This document shows, piece by piece, positions 17,477-25,357 of a DNA stretch of 64,000 nt. The stretch comes from an uncultured Anaerotruncus sp. (GTDB lineage: Bacteria > Bacillota > Clostridia > Oscillospirales > Acutalibacteraceae). Position numbers and translations under genes: made by a program. Within the stretch, counting starts at the first letter, position 1. Every line of letters begins with the position of its first letter. The stretch spans positions 186,001 through 250,000 of the forward strand of contig UQDL01000002.1 of the NCBI GenBank assembly GCA_900539775.1, in the 5' to 3' direction. Under the pieces are notes generated by a model. It was not told the DNA's origin. It saw only the letters and a program-made list of their open reading frames with translations, and ran no database searches.

Positions 17477-19747
17477 ATCTATATCTCCTTTATTTGATTT
17501 TTTTATAATAGGTTTATCAATATCGGCGATGTTAAGCCTTAACGCATTTGCAACAACACAGAAGCTTGAAAGGCTCATAGCCGCAGCAGCTATCATGGGA
17601 TTCAATGTAACGCCGAATGCCGGAAACAATATGCCTGCCGCAACCGGAATTCCGATGATATTATAAACAAAAGCCCAAAACAGGTTTTCCTTTATGTTTC
17701 TTATAACCTTTCTTGAAAGAGTTATGGCACGAGGAACATCTTTCGGATCATTTTTCATAAGCACAACATCTGCAGCATCAATTGCAACATCCGTACCTGC
17801 TCCGATTGCAATGCCGGTGCTTGCCCGAGTTAACGCAGGTGCATCGTTAATACCGTCTCCCACCATTGCAACCGAGTAACAATCCGAAAGTGCCTTAACC
17901 TTAGCTTCTTTCTCATCAGGCATCACCTTTGCAACAACATTATCTATTCCAACATCATTTGCTATAGCATCGGCTGTTATTTCAGTATCACCTGTTATCA
18001 TAACAACACTTATACCCATTTTTTTCAAATCCGAAACTGCCTCTTTGCTTGACGGTTTAACGGTATCTGCAACACAAATTACTCCTAAAAAAAGACTATT
18101 TTCAGCAAAAAAGAGCGGCGTTTTACCGAATTTTGAAAGGCTAACGGCAAAATCTGTATATTTTTTCGGAATATTGCAAAAGCTTTCAATATACTTTTGG
18201 CTGCCGGCATAAATTTTAGAATTATTAACCACGGCCGAGATACCGTTGCCTGCAACTATTTCAACATTATCGCTGTTAAGAAGTTTAACATTCTTATCTT
18301 CACAATAGTCAACAACGGCTTTTGAAAGCGGATGTTCACTTTTTACTTCAACGGCATATGCAGCCTTCAAAAGTTTATTTTCGTTATCTGACAAAATATC
18401 CGTTACACTTGGATTACCTTCCGTTATTGTGCCTGTTTTATCAAGGCAAACAACATCCGTTTTTCCGCATATTTCAAGACTTTGAGCCGTTTTAAACAAA
18501 ATACCGTTTTTTGCGCCTTTACCGTTTCCGACCATTATTGCCACGGGAGTTGCAAGCCCGAGAGCGCATGGGCAACTTATAACAAGAACGGAAATTCCGC
18601 GCGCAAGAACAAAACCGGCGCTTTGCCCCGAAATCAGCCAACAAACCATTGTTAACGCAGAAATTGCCATAACCGCAGGCACAAAAATGCCGGAAACCTT
18701 ATCTGCTATTTTAGCAATCGGGGCTTTTGTTGCGGAAGCATCGGAAACCATTTGAATTATTTTGGCAAGTGCAGTATCGTTTCCGACGGAAACGGCACGG
18801 CATTTAATATAACCGGAGCGGCTTATTGTTGCTGCGGAAACATTGTCTCCCTCAGCCTTATCAACTGGAATACTTTCACCCGTAAGCGCAGATTCGTCAA
18901 CAGCTGCATTACCGCTTAAAACAACACCGTCTGCCGGAATGCTTTGACCGGCCTTAACTATAAATTCATCACCGACAGAAATCTCATCAATGCCGACAGT
19001 TACTTCTTTGCCGTTTTTGACTACAACAGCAGTATCCGGCGCAAGATTCATAAGACTTTTAAGAGCATCTGTGGTTTTGCCCTTAGAATAAGCCTCAAGG
19101 GTTTTCCCTACTGTAATAAGCGTTAAAATCATGGCTGAAGATTCATAATAAAATCCGCTGTGCATCAAATCGTGAGCGCCTGCAGTATCGCCGTTTTTAA
19201 TTTTAACAGTCATCATAAACAGCACAACGGTGCTGTAAACAAAAGCGGCACCCGAGCCTAATGCAACCAAAGTATCCATATTAGGTGCTCTGTGAATTAA
19301 GCCTTTAATTCCGCTGATAAAAAACTTTTTATTTATAACCATTATGGAAATTGTAAAAAGCAGCTGAAACAGACCAATGCCAAGGTGATTATTCTGCAAA
19401 AAAGAAGGCACGGGCCAACCCCACATCATATGCCCCATTGAAACATACATCAGAGGCAACAACAAAATAACGGAAGCAACAAGGCGCTTTATAAGTTTTG
19501 GTGTTTCCGTATCTTTCAGTTCTCTTTCTGAAGCATTGCTTTTTTTACCTGTGGCAGCAAGCTTAGCTCCGTAGCCTGCAGCTTCAACCGCATTTATAAC
19601 ATCGCTGCTTGATGCAGTACCTTCTGCAAGCATTGAATTTGTTAAAAGATTTACGGAAGCAGAAGAAACACCCGGCACATTGGAGACTGCTTTTTCAATT
19701 CGTGCCGCACAGGCAGCACAACTCATACCCGTTATATCATATTTCAT
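17252..19747 (-). CDS. copA: Copper-exporting P1B-type ATPase with fused C-terminal CopZ-like domain
   Basis: Copper(I) exporter of 831 residues in the cytoplasmic membrane. Domains in order: N-terminal heavy-metal domain with GMSCAACAARIEK; eight membrane helices; actuator loop TGES; ion-binding SCPCALGLATP; phosphorylation loop CLDKTGTIT; SEHPLSKAVV; hinge VGDGINDAPAL. Uncommonly, a second heavy-metal domain (GMMCEHCEAHVTEAL) follows the last membrane helix, joined through a lysine-rich linker. Its codons are preceded inside the gene by AAGGAG and an ATG at 17476, so a free copper chaperone may also be made. Lies 15 nt downstream of csoR under copper control. Confidence 0.93.
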   Translation of the reverse strand: MKYDITGMSCAACAARIEKAVSNVPGVSSASVNLLTNSMLAEGTASSSDVINAVEAAGYGAKLAATGKKSNASERELKDTETPKLIKRLVASVILLLPLMYVSMGHMMWGWPVPSFLQNNHLGIGLFQLLFTISIMVINKKFFISGIKGLIHRAPNMDTLVALGSGAAFVYSTVVLFMMTVKIKNGDTAGAHDLMHSGFYYESSAMILTLITVGKTLEAYSKGKTTDALKSLMNLAPDTAVVVKNGKEVTVGIDEISVGDEFIVKAGQSIPADGVVLSGNAAVDESALTGESIPVDKAEGDNVSAATISRSGYIKCRAVSVGNDTALAKIIQMVSDASATKAPIAKIADKVSGIFVPAVMAISALTMVCWLISGQSAGFVLARGISVLVISCPCALGLATPVAIMVGNGKGAKNGILFKTAQSLEICGKTDVVCLDKTGTITEGNPSVTDILSDNENKLLKAAYAVEVKSEHPLSKAVVDYCEDKNVKLLNSDNVEIVAGNGISAVVNNSKIYAGSQKYIESFCNIPKKYTDFAVSLSKFGKTPLFFAENSLFLGVICVADTVKPSSKEAVSDLKKMGISVVMITGDTEITADAIANDVGIDNVVAKVMPDEKEAKVKALSDCYSVAMVGDGINDAPALTRASTGIAIGAGTDVAIDAADVVLMKNDPKDVPRAITLSRKVIRNIKENLFWAFVYNIIGIPVAAGILFPAFGVTLNPMIAAAAMSLSSFCVVANALRLNIADIDKPIIKKSNKGDIDMSIFKKDKKPYIEIDGMMCEHCEAHVTEALAAVGIVVKADHTANKAYILSGDASDDAIKAAVEGAGYKYIKTVR

Positions 19748-19762
19748 AAAAATTCCTTTCGC

Positions 19763-20065
19763 TTATTTAATAAGCTTTTGAAGAGTTGAAATCAAATCAT
19801 CAACCGTTTCATATTTACCTGCTTTAATATCATCTTCAACACAGGTGCGAATATGATTTGAAAGCAACTCTTTATTAAAAGAATTAAGAGCAGACGCAGC
19901 TGCTGCCGCCTGAGTTATTATATCGGTGCAATAAGCATTTTCCTCAACCATTCTTTTAATGCCTCTGATTTGCCCTTCAATTCTGTTTAAGCGATTTATA
20001 AGTGACTTATATTCTGCATTGCTTCTTTCTTTTGTCTTATGCGAGCAATTACAACAATCCGACAT
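19763..20065 (-). CDS. csoR: Copper-sensing transcriptional repressor CsoR
   Basis: All-helical DUF156 repressor of about 100 residues that releases DNA on binding Cu(I). The copper ligands are present as Cys46, His71 and Cys75 (NAYCTD and SNHIRTC), with the helix LINRLNRIEGQIRGIKRMVE typical of the family. The N-terminus adds CCNCSH, extra thiols not needed for the canonical site. ATG 20065 is chosen because AAGGAGG precedes it; the ORF extends six codons upstream. First gene of csoR-copA, autoregulated through the two palindromes upstream. Confidence 0.93.
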   Translation of the reverse strand: MSDCCNCSHKTKERSNAEYKSLINRLNRIEGQIRGIKRMVEENAYCTDIITQAAAAASALNSFNKELLSNHIRTCVEDDIKAGKYETVDDLISTLQKLIK

Positions 20066-20081
20066 AATCTTCCTCCTTCGC

Positions 20082-20098
20082 ATACCCCCATTGGGTAT
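20082..20098. promoter_or_regulatory. CsoR-type operator 2 (at transcription start)
   Basis: ATACCCCCATTGGGTAT, a second near-perfect palindrome with the same half-site, centred about 26 bp from the first and covering the expected start of transcription. Confidence 0.75.
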
Positions 20099-20102
20099 TT
20101 AA

Positions 20103-20131
20103 ATTATATACCCCATGCAGGTATTTGTCAA
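20103..20131 (-). promoter_or_regulatory. csoR-copA promoter
   Basis: Minus-strand TTGACA (20131-20126), 17-nt spacer, TATAAT (20108-20103): exact consensus. The spacer consists almost entirely of the upstream CsoR-type palindrome, so repressor binding would exclude RNA polymerase. Confidence 0.85.
20108..20124. promoter_or_regulatory. CsoR-type operator 1 (in promoter spacer)
   Basis: ATACCCCATGCAGGTAT, an inverted repeat with C-rich and G-rich half sites (TACCCC/GGTA) resembling known CsoR boxes. It fills the -35/-10 spacer of the csoR-copA promoter. Confidence 0.75.
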
Positions 20132-20145
20132 TAACCACAAACAAA

Positions 20146-20177
20146 AAAGCGTGCATATTTTGAAATATGCACGCTTT
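20146..20177 (-). terminator. Terminator after the small export protein gene
   Basis: AAAGCGTGCATATTT pairs perfectly with AAATATGCACGCTTT; on the minus strand a run of six T follows. It separates the upstream gene (stop at 20190) from the csoR promoter. Confidence 0.9.
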
Positions 20178-20189
20178 AATATATTCTTT

Positions 20190-20696
20190 TTAATTAAAAA
20201 CCGCAGCACCGATAATAAGGCTGAGGATTGTTATAATAAGCCCTGCAATGAAAACGCCGAGCGAAATAACCAAAAAGCTCTTCTTTTTATCAAGGTGAAG
20301 CAGCGAGGCAAGGAGAGCACCTGTCCATCCGCCTGTTCCGGGCAAAGGAATAGCAACGAACAACAGCAAACCCCAAATTCCGTATTTGTCTATTTTATCA
20401 CGCTTATTCAGAGTTTTGTTTTCAAGCCAATAAATAACCTTGTTTATTCCGGGCACTTTTTTAAGCACTTCAAAAATCCAATTTATTAAAAGCAAAATAA
20501 AAGGAATTGGAAGTATATTACCCAAAAAGCTGATAATGAAGCCCACAAATGTGTTCATTTTGAGCAACACAATTGCAGTAAACATTCCGAGCCTGCACTC
20601 TAAAATCGGGCAAACCGAAATAATAAAAACAACGAGCCAATCAGGTATACCGTGAGCAGATAAAAACTCCTGTATATTGCGGCAAACTTCTTGCAT
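20190..20696 (-). CDS. Small multi-drug export family protein (COG2426-like)
   Basis: Integral membrane protein of 168 residues with about four to five helices, assigned to the small multi-drug export family (PF06695). The conserved early motif is seen as SVCPILECRLGMFTAIVL (family pattern P-x-x-E-x-R-x-x), and a Pro/Gly-rich re-entrant AIPLPGTGGWTGALLA sits near residue 120. Family naming is historical; real substrate is not established. Single-gene unit with its own terminator. Confidence 0.8.
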   Translation of the reverse strand: MQEVCRNIQEFLSAHGIPDWLVVFIISVCPILECRLGMFTAIVLLKMNTFVGFIISFLGNILPIPFILLLINWIFEVLKKVPGINKVIYWLENKTLNKRDKIDKYGIWGLLLFVAIPLPGTGGWTGALLASLLHLDKKKSFLVISLGVFIAGLIITILSLIIGAAVFN

Positions 20697-20777
20697 AGAA
20701 AAAACCTTTCTTTTTTAGAATTCGGCAAAGCCGATGTTGTTTATTATATCATCAAATAATCAAATAATCAACCAAAA

Positions 20778-22850
20778 TTACTTTATTGACATAGCAAGCT
20801 TGTAAGCCGATTCGGTGGCATTTACAATTCTGCCCGTTTTGACACAATCACCGATTGCATACACATTTACGAATTCTGATTTAAGGCTTTCATAAAGTGA
20901 ATTGTCTGGCCTTACACCCATAGAAAGCACAACCATATCGCAAGAGATTTCCCGATTGGAATTTGTTATCAAATCAAGCACCTTAATGCTGCCCGGCATA
21001 ATATCAACAAGCTTTGAGGAAGTATAAAACTCGGTATTTGCCTCTTTGAGCTTCGGTAAAGCATCGTCAAGCTGTTGGAACCAAGCACCAGGTGCGATTT
21101 TGTCTGCCATTTCAACAACAGAAACATGATTACCTTGCGAAACAAGAAGTTCGGAGGTTTCAAGCCCTGTCATTCCGGAGCCGATAACACATATTTTTTT
21201 ACCAGAAAGCTTTACACTGCCGTCCAATACATCTGTTACCGTTACAACATTTTCTTTATCAAATGCTTTCGGCTTAATTGCATTTCCGCCGGTGGCAACA
21301 ATAACATATTCGGGAGCATATTCCCTTATTATATCTTCTGAGGCCGTTACCGAATACTTGATTTTTGCACCGTTTTCAACTGCGTTTGTTACCAAATCCT
21401 CAACACACCAATGGAGCTTTCCCTTATGAGGAGGCTTATCGGCAAGATTGATTTGGCCGCCTGCTGCATCAGCTTTCTCAAGCACTGTAACATCAAAACC
21501 TCTGCGCGCAAGAAGCTCTGCGGCAGTTAATCCGGCAACACCTGCGCCGATTATAACAACCTTTCTGCCGTTTCCGTCTTTATTCAGCGAAACATTTTCC
21601 CTGCCTACAAACGGATTTACAGAGCAATGTGCATGATCACCCACATAGGCTCCTTCCATCATGCTTTCAAAACAATAAAGGCAACATACGCAACGTTTAA
21701 CGCTTTTTTCGCAGCCGTTTTTGACTTTATTTGCCCAATGAGGATCAGCAATATGAGGTCTTCCGAGTGCAACAAAATCCTGAATTCCCTCTTGAAGCTG
21801 TTCTTCCGCCTGCTCTGAGGATCTTATAAGATTAGCTGCAATAACGGGAATATCAACAACTTTTTTAACCTCTGCAGCCAAATTTTTGCGCCAGCCGCAT
21901 TCAAAAGTTGTTGGCTCAAGCCAATAATTAAATGTATCATAAGAAGCTGATGAAACATCAATTGCATCAATGCCCTTATCGTTAAGCATTTTCGCCATCT
22001 TGACGCCTTCTGTTAGATCATATCCAACGCCGGGCTTGCCTATTTTTGCATACATTTCATCAACTGTTAATCTTACAATAAGCGGAAAATCACTGCCGCA
22101 TTTAGCACGAACATCATCAATGATCTCCATTAAGAAGCGCATACGATTTTCAAGAGAGCCGCCATATTCATCCGTTCTGTTATTTGTTGCCGGTGAAAGA
22201 AATTGCTGAATAAGATAGCCATGGCTTGCATGAAGCTCAACTCCGTCACACCCTGCTTTTTTAACTCTCAAAGCGGCATCACCGAACTGAGAAATGATTT
22301 TTTTAATCTCTTTTTTGCTCATTGCTCTGTTTGCACTTTCGGCAAATTTACTTTTTGCACTGTGGCTTGGAGCGGCAGATTTGAAAAGCATATCCTTTGC
22401 GGCAAGTTTTTTGCCGAGAGGTACTATTTTCCCATATAAAAGCTTAGAATAAGCATCATTCGGTAATATTTTATCAAATGCAATTGAAATAGGCACGGTA
22501 TTAACCATGAGACTTACATTTTGCCTGCCGGGATGATGAAGCTCAACAAATATTTTTGAATCATGTTTATGTATTCTTTCGGCAAGGCGGGCAATTGACG
22601 GAATATTTCTGTCGCTTGATGCGGCAAGCTGGCCAAATGAAGAAGCGCCTGTTTTATCGTTTACTCTTGTTATTTCCGTGATAATAAGACCCGTGCCGCC
22701 TTTTGCACGCTCTTCGTAATAATTTATCATCGCTTCAGTGGCATCACCGTTAAACTGACCGAAGCCGAGGCACATAGGTGCCATAACAATTCTGTTTTTG
22801 ATTTGGCAATTTCCGATTTTCATCGGGCTGAACAGCATTTTGTATTCCAT
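20778..22850 (-). CDS. NADH:flavin oxidoreductase, dienoyl-CoA/enoate reductase type
   Basis: A 690-residue multidomain flavoenzyme. Residues 1-360 form an old-yellow-enzyme FMN barrel (NRIVMAPM, HHPGRQ, GVELHASHGYLIQQFLSP with substrate-facing His/Tyr). A cysteine cluster follows (RCVCCLYC then HCSVNP) for one [4Fe-4S]. The C-terminal part has an FAD motif VVIIGAGVAGLTAAELLARRG and a second Rossmann motif CVIGSGMTGLETSE for NAD(P)H. This matches the FadH/enoate reductase/trimethylamine dehydrogenase group. It probably reduces an unsaturated acid or CoA ester, but the exact substrate cannot be read. No partner gene adjacent. Confidence 0.88.
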   Translation of the reverse strand: MEYKMLFSPMKIGNCQIKNRIVMAPMCLGFGQFNGDATEAMINYYEERAKGGTGLIITEITRVNDKTGASSFGQLAASSDRNIPSIARLAERIHKHDSKIFVELHHPGRQNVSLMVNTVPISIAFDKILPNDAYSKLLYGKIVPLGKKLAAKDMLFKSAAPSHSAKSKFAESANRAMSKKEIKKIISQFGDAALRVKKAGCDGVELHASHGYLIQQFLSPATNNRTDEYGGSLENRMRFLMEIIDDVRAKCGSDFPLIVRLTVDEMYAKIGKPGVGYDLTEGVKMAKMLNDKGIDAIDVSSASYDTFNYWLEPTTFECGWRKNLAAEVKKVVDIPVIAANLIRSSEQAEEQLQEGIQDFVALGRPHIADPHWANKVKNGCEKSVKRCVCCLYCFESMMEGAYVGDHAHCSVNPFVGRENVSLNKDGNGRKVVIIGAGVAGLTAAELLARRGFDVTVLEKADAAGGQINLADKPPHKGKLHWCVEDLVTNAVENGAKIKYSVTASEDIIREYAPEYVIVATGGNAIKPKAFDKENVVTVTDVLDGSVKLSGKKICVIGSGMTGLETSELLVSQGNHVSVVEMADKIAPGAWFQQLDDALPKLKEANTEFYTSSKLVDIMPGSIKVLDLITNSNREISCDMVVLSMGVRPDNSLYESLKSEFVNVYAIGDCVKTGRIVNATESAYKLAMSIK

Positions 22851-22885
22851 AAGCTCTCCCTGATTAAATAATGATTATTACAGCA

Positions 22886-22914
22886 GAAAAAGCACCGTGT
22901 TTAAAACGGCGCCT
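22886..22914 (-). terminator. Terminator after the zinc-ribbon membrane protein gene
   Basis: Minus strand AGGCGCCGT (22914-22906) pairs with ACGGTGCTT (22898-22890) using two G-U pairs across a 7-nt loop, then TTTTC. Confidence 0.7.
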
Positions 22915-22923
22915 CTCTTTGAA

Positions 22924-23859
22924 TTATTTTCTTTTTTCAGCCTTTGCGGCATCTTTTGCTTTTTTCTCTGCCACCTTACGCTTTGCTTCTGCAATTATTT
23001 GCTTTTGTTCTTCTTCGGCGGCCTTTTGTGCCTTTATGCGGGCCTCTTCCTTTTTAAGCTCTTCCCTGCGTTCTTTTTCTTCCTTGGCAGCAACTTTTGC
23101 AAGCCTTTCTGCCTCAAGCTGCTCATCAGACTTTGCAGGAGCTATTGCAACCGCAATATTTATTCCTAGCGCTGCAGCGAAAAGAACAATAGGCGATATT
23201 ATGCCTGCACTGACGCCGCCGGTAACATTGATTGCAGAAAGTGTGCCAAGCGAAAATGCAGTACTGTCTGCACCCGCAACCGCCGCATAGGAAAACAGCG
23301 AAACGGAAACAATCGCCGTAACAACGGCAATAACATCAAAGGTTATTGTGGAGCGTGTTTTTGGCTTTTTACATTTAAAAATGCTCATGAAGAACGATAT
23401 AACCATAAACAGCAAAGTAAGAAAATAAAGAACCGTGCCTGCCAACAAAAAGGTTGCAGGACCGAATGTGCCTTCAAAAGTAATATCGTTTTTAATAAGT
23501 GCTCCGTTTGAAAACAACTGCGAAATTATATCAATTGCGGATTTTGAGCCGTTGAACGAGAAAAGAGCAAGCTGAAAGCTGTCTCCCTCACTGTTAACCG
23601 ATGCCCACGGCAAAATAAAAGCAATAATGGGAATAAAGGTTAAAACAAGCCTTGCAATTCTGAGCTTGGTGCCGAAAAGAGAATATCGAACTCTGTTCAT
23701 TGTGCGGTTAAACACCTCAAATGACTGCTCGGCATTTTTATTATCCTCTTCAAGTCTTTCCATCCAGTTATAATTAGGAATGGAAACACCGCATTTTTTA
23801 CATTCGGCTTTTATGTTCCAAAACGGTATTTTGTTGCCGCAGTTAGGGCAAGTTGCCAT
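22924..23859 (-). CDS. Zinc-ribbon membrane protein with charged coiled-coil tail
   Basis: No known function. About 311 residues from ATG 23859. The N-terminus is a zinc ribbon (CPNCGNK then CKKCGVS, residues 4-27), then four membrane helices (about 75-95, 135-165, 175-195, 215-240), and a tail of about 70 residues made almost only of Lys, Glu, Ala, Arg that should form a long charged helix or coiled coil. It suggests a membrane-tethered scaffold with cytoplasmic ends. Own promoter (23896-23924) and terminator; no operon partner. The first three codons of the ORF (MSS) are dispensable by ribosome-site spacing. Confidence 0.7.
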   Translation of the reverse strand: MATCPNCGNKIPFWNIKAECKKCGVSIPNYNWMERLEEDNKNAEQSFEVFNRTMNRVRYSLFGTKLRIARLVLTFIPIIAFILPWASVNSEGDSFQLALFSFNGSKSAIDIISQLFSNGALIKNDITFEGTFGPATFLLAGTVLYFLTLLFMVISFFMSIFKCKKPKTRSTITFDVIAVVTAIVSVSLFSYAAVAGADSTAFSLGTLSAINVTGGVSAGIISPIVLFAAALGINIAVAIAPAKSDEQLEAERLAKVAAKEEKERREELKKEEARIKAQKAAEEEQKQIIAEAKRKVAEKKAKDAAKAEKRK

Positions 23860-23895
23860 TGACGACACCCCTTAAAATTATAATACACTAAATAT

Positions 23896-23924
23896 ATTTT
23901 ATATTTTTTGCTATCAAAAGTCAA
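23896..23924 (-). promoter_or_regulatory. Promoter of the zinc-ribbon protein gene
   Basis: Minus-strand TTGACT (23924-23919), 17-nt spacer, TAAAAT (23901-23896). Confidence 0.65.
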
Positions 23925-23938
23925 CACAAAATAAAGGC

Positions 23939-25336
23939 TTATTTTTTGGGCAATTTGCTATCATAATGATGCTTTTTTGTATCTTTTGCAAGAACACCGG
24001 AAAGCACAAGAAGAGAAATTAAGTTGGGAATGGACATAAGGCCGTTTGCGATATCGCTGACAGACCATGCAATATCAAGCGCAACCGTTGAACCAACGAA
24101 AACAATAAGAGTGAAAACAGCTCTGTAAATATAGCAAATCCACTTCTTTTTAAAAAGATATTCAAGTGCTTTTTCGCCTTGATATTCCCATCCGAGCATA
24201 GTTGAAAAAGCAAAAAGCAAAATACCGATTGAAACAACAACGCCGCCAATTTTTCCGAGAGTGGATTCAAATGCCATTAACGTTAAATCGGCGCCCGAAA
24301 TAAGATTGCCGGAAGCATCAACCGAACCGAGAACTCCTGTTGAGGCGATTGCAAGGCCGGTGATTGAGCAAACGATTATCGTGTCTATAAAGGTGCCGCA
24401 CATATTTATGTAGCCTTGATTAACATGACTGTCTGTTGTTACGGATGATGCCGTTATGGCTGCAGAACCGAGACCTGCCTCGTTTGAAAAAACGCCCCTG
24501 GCAACACCGTAACGAACGCTTTGCATAACAGATGCCGTTATTGCCCCGGAAAGACCTCCGGCAACGGCTCTTCCTCCGAAAGCCATTGACCAAATCGTGG
24601 CAAGACCGGCGGGAACATTTTTTATATTTGCAAATATTACAATTAAGCCTGAAACAATATAAAAAACAGCCATAATCGGAACAAGAACCGAAGACACCTT
24701 TGATATTGATTTTATTCCGCCGAAAATAATAAATGCAGTGAACACTGCAAGCGCAATTCCAGTTACCCAGGTTGGCACGGAAAAAGTTTTGTTCAGAGAA
24801 GAAGAAATTGAATTTGCCTGTGAAAGATTGCCGATTCCGAAAGAAGCAAATAAAGTAAACACGGCAAAAAGAGCAGCAAGGATTGCGGCTATTTTCTTAT
24901 TTTTAAAACCGTTTTTAATGGTATACATCGGCCCGCCGCACATTTCGCCGCTTTCGTTTTTTTCTCTGTATTTTATTGCAAGCGCACATTCTGCATATTT
25001 TGTTGAAATACCGAATGCTGCGGCAATCCACATCCAAACAAGAGCACCTGGGCCGCCGAGCACCATAGCAGTTGCCACACCGACTATATTGCCGGTGCCG
25101 ATAGTACCTGCCAGCGCTGTCATCAATGCTGAAAACGGCGAAATATCACCGTCTCCGTTATCGGTTTTTCTTGATTCGGGGCTAAAGGCTGCCTTTAGCG
25201 ATTTAGGCAAATAACGCCACGGCAAAAATCTAAGGCGCACCGTGAGAAAAATACCCGTGCCAACAAGTAAAACAAGCGTTACCGGACCCCAAACAACATT
25301 ATCTATTTTTTCCAGAATCTTTGCCAAAGTATCCAT
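23939..25336 (-). CDS. Alanine/glycine:cation symporter (AGCS family)
   Basis: Sodium- or proton-coupled amino-acid importer, 465 residues with about eleven membrane helices. Family signatures: GTIGTGNIVGVATAMVLGGP near residue 75, the GPMYTIKNG stretch near 140, and RGVFSNEAGLGSAA near 280. ATG 25336 has GGAGGATATAG upstream. It shares direction with the ABC exporter genes upstream (21-nt gap) and could be on the same transcript. Substrate likely alanine or glycine by family. Confidence 0.93.
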   Translation of the reverse strand: MDTLAKILEKIDNVVWGPVTLVLLVGTGIFLTVRLRFLPWRYLPKSLKAAFSPESRKTDNGDGDISPFSALMTALAGTIGTGNIVGVATAMVLGGPGALVWMWIAAAFGISTKYAECALAIKYREKNESGEMCGGPMYTIKNGFKNKKIAAILAALFAVFTLFASFGIGNLSQANSISSSLNKTFSVPTWVTGIALAVFTAFIIFGGIKSISKVSSVLVPIMAVFYIVSGLIVIFANIKNVPAGLATIWSMAFGGRAVAGGLSGAITASVMQSVRYGVARGVFSNEAGLGSAAITASSVTTDSHVNQGYINMCGTFIDTIIVCSITGLAIASTGVLGSVDASGNLISGADLTLMAFESTLGKIGGVVVSIGILLFAFSTMLGWEYQGEKALEYLFKKKWICYIYRAVFTLIVFVGSTVALDIAWSVSDIANGLMSIPNLISLLVLSGVLAKDTKKHHYDSKLPKK

Positions 25337-25357
25337 CTATATCCTCCTATTATCAGA

